From: Actinomycetes bacterium
Lineage (GTDB): Bacteria > Actinomycetota > Actinomycetes > S36-B12 > UBA5976
NCBI GenBank assembly: GCA_021784375.1
Contig: JAJXSV010000005.1
Span: forward strand, 1 to 26,319
Direction: 5' to 3'
Length of the DNA: 26,319 nt
Positions 22,903 through 26,319 of this stretch are shown here, in pieces. Below the pieces are notes generated by a model that ran no database searches, was not told the DNA's origin, and worked only from the letters and a program-made list of their open reading frames with translations. The position numbers were made by a program, and so were the translations under genes. How positions within the stretch are numbered: the stretch's first letter is position 1; every line of letters begins with the position of its first letter.

Positions 22903-24276
22903 CTACAGGTCGGCCCAGCCACCGGGGACCATCTCGTCCGCCTGCTCCGGTCCCCATGACCCTTGGAAGTACGGGTACATCCGTACCTCGCCGTTGAGCA
23001 CGTGGTCGAGGATGCGCCACGACTCGAGCACCGAGTCGATGCGGGTGAAGCGGTAGTGGTCGCCGTCGATGGCGGCACCGAGCAGGCGCTCGTAGGCCTC
23101 CTTACGCTCACCGAGCGCCGAGCCGAACTCGACGGTGAGCCGCACGGGAACCGCGACCAGATCGGCGCCCGGTGCCTTGGCGAGGAACTCGATGTCCACA
23201 CCGTCGTTCTTCCCCATGCGGAAGCGCAGGAGATTGGGGCCGGGCGCGGGATGGTCGCTGGAGTTGAACAAGAGCCGCGGCGGCTGGCGGAACTCCACAA
23301 TGGCCTCCAGCGACGTCTCCGCCAGGTGCTTGCCCGTGCGCAGGTAGAAGGGCACGCCCGCCCAGCGCCAGTTGTCGATGAAGAAGGTGGCAGCGACGAA
23401 GGTCTCCGTGTTCGACGCCTGCGCGACGCCGGCCTCATCGCGATAGCCGACATACTGGCCGCGCACGACATCGTCCGGATGCAGGGTGCGGATCGCGTGG
23501 AGCACCTTGTTCTTCTCATCCTGGATGGGGTCCGACGTGAGGTCCGTAGGAGGCTCCATGGTGAGCAGGGAGAGCACCTGCAGCAGGTGATTCTGGAGGA
23601 CGTCCCGCATGGCGCCGACCTCCTCGTAGAAGGACCCGCGGCCCTCGACGCCGAATGACTCGGCCATCGTGATCTGCACGCTCTTGATGTAGTTGCGGTT
23701 CCAGACCGGCTCGAACAGCGTGTTCCCGAAGCGGAACACCAGGATGTCCTCGACGGACTCCTTGCCGAGGTAGTGGTCGATGCGGAAGATCTGCTCCTCC
23801 GGGAGCATGCGCTCGAGTGCGCCTTGCAATTCAAGGGCGCTTGCCAGGTCGCGGCCGAACGGCTTCTCCACGACCACCCGTGAGTTCGATGTGCAGCCGG
23901 CGATGGCCAGTCCGCGCGTGACCTCCTCGAACAGCACCGGCGGGATCGCCAGGTAGAACACTGCGCTCTCCTTGCCGGCGAGTGCGCCTGCGATGTCCGC
24001 GTACACCTGCGCGTCCTCGTAGTTGCCCACAACCAGGGACAATTCGCCCAGCAACTTCGTGAGTACGGCCTCGTCGACGTCCTTCACGGACGTGCGGATG
24101 GCCGACTCCGCATTGTCGAGGAACTGCTGCCGGTCCCATCGGGTTGATGCGACACCGATCACGTCGACGCCCAGTTCGCCGTTCTTCTCCATGTGATACA
24201 ACGCGGGGAACAGCTTCTTCTTCGCGAGGTCGCCGGTTGCGCCGAACATGACCAGGGCGTCAGCACGCTTCTTCAT
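22903..24276 (-). CDS. zwf: Glucose-6-phosphate dehydrogenase
   Basis: A 457-residue enzyme oxidising glucose 6-phosphate to 6-phosphogluconolactone and reducing NAD(P). The N-terminal cofactor loop is [16 protein letters not shown] and the active-site signature [19 protein letters not shown] is near residues 164-182. EKPFGRDL and [14 protein letters not shown] are further family strings. It is slightly short for the family (about 480-510 residues). ATG at 24276 has GGGAAG about 5 nt upstream. It lies 24 nt downstream of the lactonase gene, so the two consecutive steps are co-transcribed; no opcA lies between them. Confidence 0.96.
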   Translation of the reverse strand: MKKRADALVMFGATGDLAKKKLFPALYHMEKNGELGVDVIGVASTRWDRQQFLDNAESAIRTSVKDVDEAVLTKLLGELSLVVGNYEDAQVYADIAGALAGKESAVFYLAIPPVLFEEVTRGLAIAGCTSNSRVVVEKPFGRDLASALELQGALERMLPEEQIFRIDHYLGKESVEDILVFRFGNTLFEPVWNRNYIKSVQITMAESFGVEGRGSFYEEVGAMRDVLQNHLLQVLSLLTMEPPTDLTSDPIQDEKNKVLHAIRTLHPDDVVRGQYVGYRDEAGVAQASNTETFVAATFFIDNWRWAGVPFYLRTGKHLAETSLEAIVEFRQPPRLLFNSSDHPAPGPNLLRFRMGKNDGVDIEFLAKAPGADLVAVPVRLTVEFGSALGERKEAYERLLGAAIDGDHYRFTRIDSVLESWRILDHVLNGEVRMYPYFQGSWGPEQADEMVPGGWADL

Positions 24277-24300
24277 GTCACTTCCCGTTCTGCTCGAGAG

Positions 24301-25014
24301 CTATGAGGCGACAACGTTGGTGTCGTCGGCAGGCATTCCCAGTGTGACATCGGTGACCACCGTGACCGCGGTCATTGCCGCGAGTTGCACCGCCGGCAGC
24401 GCCGGATCCCCGACGACCACGCGCGACAGGGCATCCCGCTTGGACTCGCCCAGGACGAGCAGGGTGCAGAACCTGGTGCCGGCCAATCGCCGCAACGAGA
24501 TCGTGGTCCGTATCGATGGTGGCTTCGGCGACGCGGACTCCGCGTATACGGGAGTCTCGAACTGCACGTGGTCAGGGAACACCGACGCCACATGCCCATC
24601 CTCACCGACGCTGAGCACGACCGCGTCGAATTCGGCATCGCCGACCGCCGCGAGCAACTGCTCCGCATAGTCGATGACGATCTCGCCGAGGGAAGCACGT
24701 GACGGCGGCAGGTGCCGATGCACGACCAGCGACACCGAATCCATGCCAAGGGCCTCGACGATGGCCGTGTCATTGCGATCAGCGTCGCCGTACTCGACGA
24801 AGCGCTCGTCGGCGATCCAGATGTGCAGCTTCCCGGCGAGTCCGGCATGGAACTCCTGCCTGATGCCGGCGCCGAGCGCAGCGCCGGATCGACCGCCACT
24901 GAGCACGACATGGGCGTCGCGACCAGCCGCCCAGGCAGCGCGCACGGCACGTGCGGTGTCGCTCGTAACCTGCGCGATGGCCTCTGAGGCAGGTGTGATC
25001 CCACGAATATCCAC
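24301..25014 (-). CDS. pgl: 6-phosphogluconolactonase
   Basis: A 237-residue lactonase (DevB/SOL type) that hydrolyses 6-phosphogluconolactone to 6-phosphogluconate. Family strings are VVLSGGRSGAALG, WIADERFVEYGDADRNDTAI, and VGEDGHVASVFPDH with the putative catalytic His. I chose GTG at 25012-25014, after which the sequence becomes family-like (VDIRGITPASEAIAQ). A GTG at 25050 would add 12 residues (to 249); neither has a strong ribosome site, so the start is uncertain. It is the first gene of a pgl-zwf operon. Confidence 0.9.
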   Translation of the reverse strand: MDIRGITPASEAIAQVTSDTARAVRAAWAAGRDAHVVLSGGRSGAALGAGIRQEFHAGLAGKLHIWIADERFVEYGDADRNDTAIVEALGMDSVSLVVHRHLPPSRASLGEIVIDYAEQLLAAVGDAEFDAVVLSVGEDGHVASVFPDHVQFETPVYAESASPKPPSIRTTISLRRLAGTRFCTLLVLGESKRDALSRVVVGDPALPAVQLAAMTAVTVVTDVTLGMPADDTNVVAS

Positions 25015-25120
25015 GCTGCAAGTGTGCCGCTCGGGAGCCGTCAGGGGCACCCGCGGAGGGATTTCCGCGCTTCCCGAACAATGCCCTAAACTTCCCCCGC
25101 TGTGCCTTGGGGCGCGGCGC

Positions 25121-25196
25121 GCCGCCCTAGCTCAGTCGGCAGAGCGTCTCACTCGTAATGAGAAGGTCGTCGGTTCGATTCCGACGGGCGGCTCCA
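25121..25196 (+). tRNA. tRNA-Thr (CGT anticodon)
   Basis: A complete cloverleaf: acceptor GCCGCCC/GGGCGGC, D arm GCTC/GAGC, anticodon stem TCTCA/TGAGA with loop CTCGTAA giving anticodon CGT (reads ACG, threonine). The T arm is GTCGG-TTCGATT-CCGAC, discriminator T, with CCA encoded (25194-25196). A TAAACT box at 25087-25092 is a possible -10. Confidence 0.95.
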
Positions 25197-25371
25197 CGTC
25201 TCCCTGTGTCGGTTCGCCCGCGTGCGACCGTTCGGCTCAGCCCCGACCTGTGACGATTCCCGCGTATCCCCGATTGACAGGGTCCTGCACCACCGCTTGG
25301 GGCCGAATGCTGCTGGCGGTGCGGGAACGAGCGGTCTAGCGTCATGGCGTCCCAAGCAGCAAGGGGATCTG

Positions 25372-25719
25372 ATGCAGAAGTTGACGATGCCTGCCGCACT
25401 GTTGCTCGCGGTGCTGATCTCGAGCACAGTGCCCGCACCCGCTGCCGCCTACAGCAAGGCGGAGACGGATTACGTCGCGACCCTCCGCTTGATGGACAAG
25501 AGCGTCGCGACTCATCGGTTGCCGGACTTCCGGTTGATCAAGCTGGGGCATCGGTTGTGCACGGGGTTCGATTCCGGTGTGACCGTCCAGCGATTCCTGC
25601 ACAACTTCCTGGCCAGGAGGCCCAGCAGATTCGCCATGAAGGTCGTGTCCGCGGTGCTTCCCGCGGCCATCATCTACCTCTGTCCCAGGCACCTGGATCA
25701 GCTCAAAGCACTGCACTGA
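25372..25719 (+). CDS. DUF732-family secreted protein
   Basis: A 115-residue protein with a signal peptide (residues 1-26: QKLTM, hydrophobic core, cleavage near PAAA-Y). The mature part resembles DUF732 domains of actinobacteria: KLGHRLCTGFDSG near residues 57-69 and AAIIYLCPRHLDQL near 98-111, with Cys63 and Cys104 as the expected disulfide. Function is unknown for the family; members are exported and small. ATG at 25372 has AAGGGG 7 nt upstream. A perfect TTGACA lies at about 25275 but is not followed by a matching -10. Confidence 0.82.
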   Translation: MQKLTMPAALLLAVLISSTVPAPAAAYSKAETDYVATLRLMDKSVATHRLPDFRLIKLGHRLCTGFDSGVTVQRFLHNFLARRPSRFAMKVVSAVLPAAIIYLCPRHLDQLKALH

Positions 25720-25764
25720 GCGCCTGTCGGCCCGCCACGCCTGCATCGAAGCGCGCGGCACGGG

Positions 25765-26319
25765 TCACGCCGAGCGTGGAGTGACCTTCCAGGCCCGCTC
25801 CTTCATGAACTCCTTGACGTGTGCGACCCGGCCGATGGTGTTCATCATCTCGGTGTAGAACAGCACGGAGAGGACGATGAACGTCACAAACCAGTTGCGG
25901 TGCCGCTTGATCTCTGGCGCGCTGAGCAGGTAGGCGTTGATGGCCTGGGCGGGACCCACGCTGGCGGTGAACAGCGTCGTGAGGACGAAGATCGGGATGA
26001 GGTAGTCGAGCCTCAGGAGTCCTCCAGCGCGGTAGGCGAAGTACGCGATGAGCGGGATCGCCTGCACGGACACCCAGGGGTAGACCTCGCGCCAGCCCAA
26101 CAGATAGAACGCGCCCAGGCGTTGCCGCAGCGAGAAGTCCTTGTTGAACGCCAACCGCAAGCCGTGCTTGAGCGACACCTGGAACCAACCCTGCGCCCAA
26201 CGCATGCGTTGGTGCCACAGCACACGGAAACTGGTCGGCGCGAGCTCCCAACACACGATCTTCGGATCGGAGACGATGTTGCCGCCCTCGCTGATGACAC
26301 GCATCGAGGAATCGATGTC
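25765..26319 (-). CDS. GT2 processive glycosyltransferase, C-terminal part (cut by window edge)
   Basis: The last 184 codons of a membrane glycosyltransferase that runs off the right edge. The catalytic-domain end shows DIDSSMRVISEGG and the hQxxRW motif WHQRMRWAQGW, which binds the nascent chain in cellulose/hyaluronan-synthase-like GT2 enzymes. After these come several membrane segments (about GAFYLLGWREVYPWVSVQAIP, LIPIFVLTTLFTAS, FVTFIVLSVLFYTE) and a charged tail. The upstream part with the nucleotide-sugar DxD motif is outside the window, so the polymer made is unknown. Confidence 0.88.
   Translation of the reverse strand, partial: DIDSSMRVISEGGNIVSDPKIVCWELAPTSFRVLWHQRMRWAQGWFQVSLKHGLRLAFNKDFSLRQRLGAFYLLGWREVYPWVSVQAIPLIAYFAYRAGGLLRLDYLIPIFVLTTLFTASVGPAQAINAYLLSAPEIKRHRNWFVTFIVLSVLFYTEMMNTIGRVAHVKEFMKERAWKVTPRSA

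Noticed and set aside
25052..25069. CGCGGA/TCCGCG hairpin near the pgl start
   Set aside because: Only 6 bp, easily chance at this GC content, and its position relative to the uncertain pgl start gives no clear role.
1..26319. CRISPR arrays, insertion sequences, prophage genes
   Set aside because: No spaced direct repeats, transposase or phage-type genes were seen on reading both strands.

Overview
The window is about 26 kb of high-GC chromosome with dense, mostly conserved genes. The gene families point to an actinobacterium: an Ald/Lrp (AldR-type) divergent pair, a TipA-type MerR regulator, a DUF732 secreted protein, class I-like PPK2, and several starts with a TANNNT-like box 6 nt upstream of ATG, as in leaderless actinobacterial transcripts. 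I cannot name the genus. There is no prophage, insertion sequence or CRISPR array.

Layout. (1) About 1-2752, minus strand: a tightly overlapped fructose-type PTS operon, DeoR regulator > 1-phosphofructokinase-like kinase > EIIA > EIIB > EIIC (cut by the left edge). (2) 3046-3579: a small four-Cys secreted protein facing tRNA-Arg(CCT). (3) 3728-7695, minus: sbcD-sbcC nuclease operon. (4) 7909-9021, minus: a RibBA-like two-domain protein that has lost key active-site residues in both halves. (5) 9135-13420, plus: PPK2, a Uup-type ABC-F ATPase, an EamA permease and a CBS-pair protein. The last overlaps tail-to-tail with a membrane methyltransferase-like gene (13410-13916, minus). (6) 14125-17490, plus: two paralogous AspT/YidE-type transporters with RCK_C domains in tandem. 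(7) 17637-18917: a stand-alone TipAS-like drug-binding protein and a full-length TipAL-like MerR regulator, divergently arranged around a clear MerR-type promoter. (8) 19005-21768: alanine dehydrogenase and its divergent Lrp-family regulator, then a zinc alcohol dehydrogenase. (9) 21842-22837: a small membrane protein and a DoxX-family protein. (10) 22903-25014, minus: pgl-zwf, the oxidative pentose phosphate entry. (11) 25121-26319: tRNA-Thr(CGT), a DUF732 secreted protein and the C-terminal part of a processive GT2 glycosyltransferase cut by the right edge.

Themes. Sugar entry and carbon flow (fructose PTS, zwf/pgl), alanine/nitrogen metabolism (ald/lrp) and maintenance (SbcCD, PPK2, Uup) dominate. 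Most convergent gene junctions carry long, nearly perfect hairpins without a T-run, apparently bidirectional terminators. The points most worth a second look are the catalytically degenerate RibBA paralogue, the TipAL/TipAS divergent pair with its internal start at Met110, and the duplicated AspT-type transporters with matching leaderless promoters. No obviously new multi-gene system is evident; the novelty here is at the level of individual proteins and regulatory sites.
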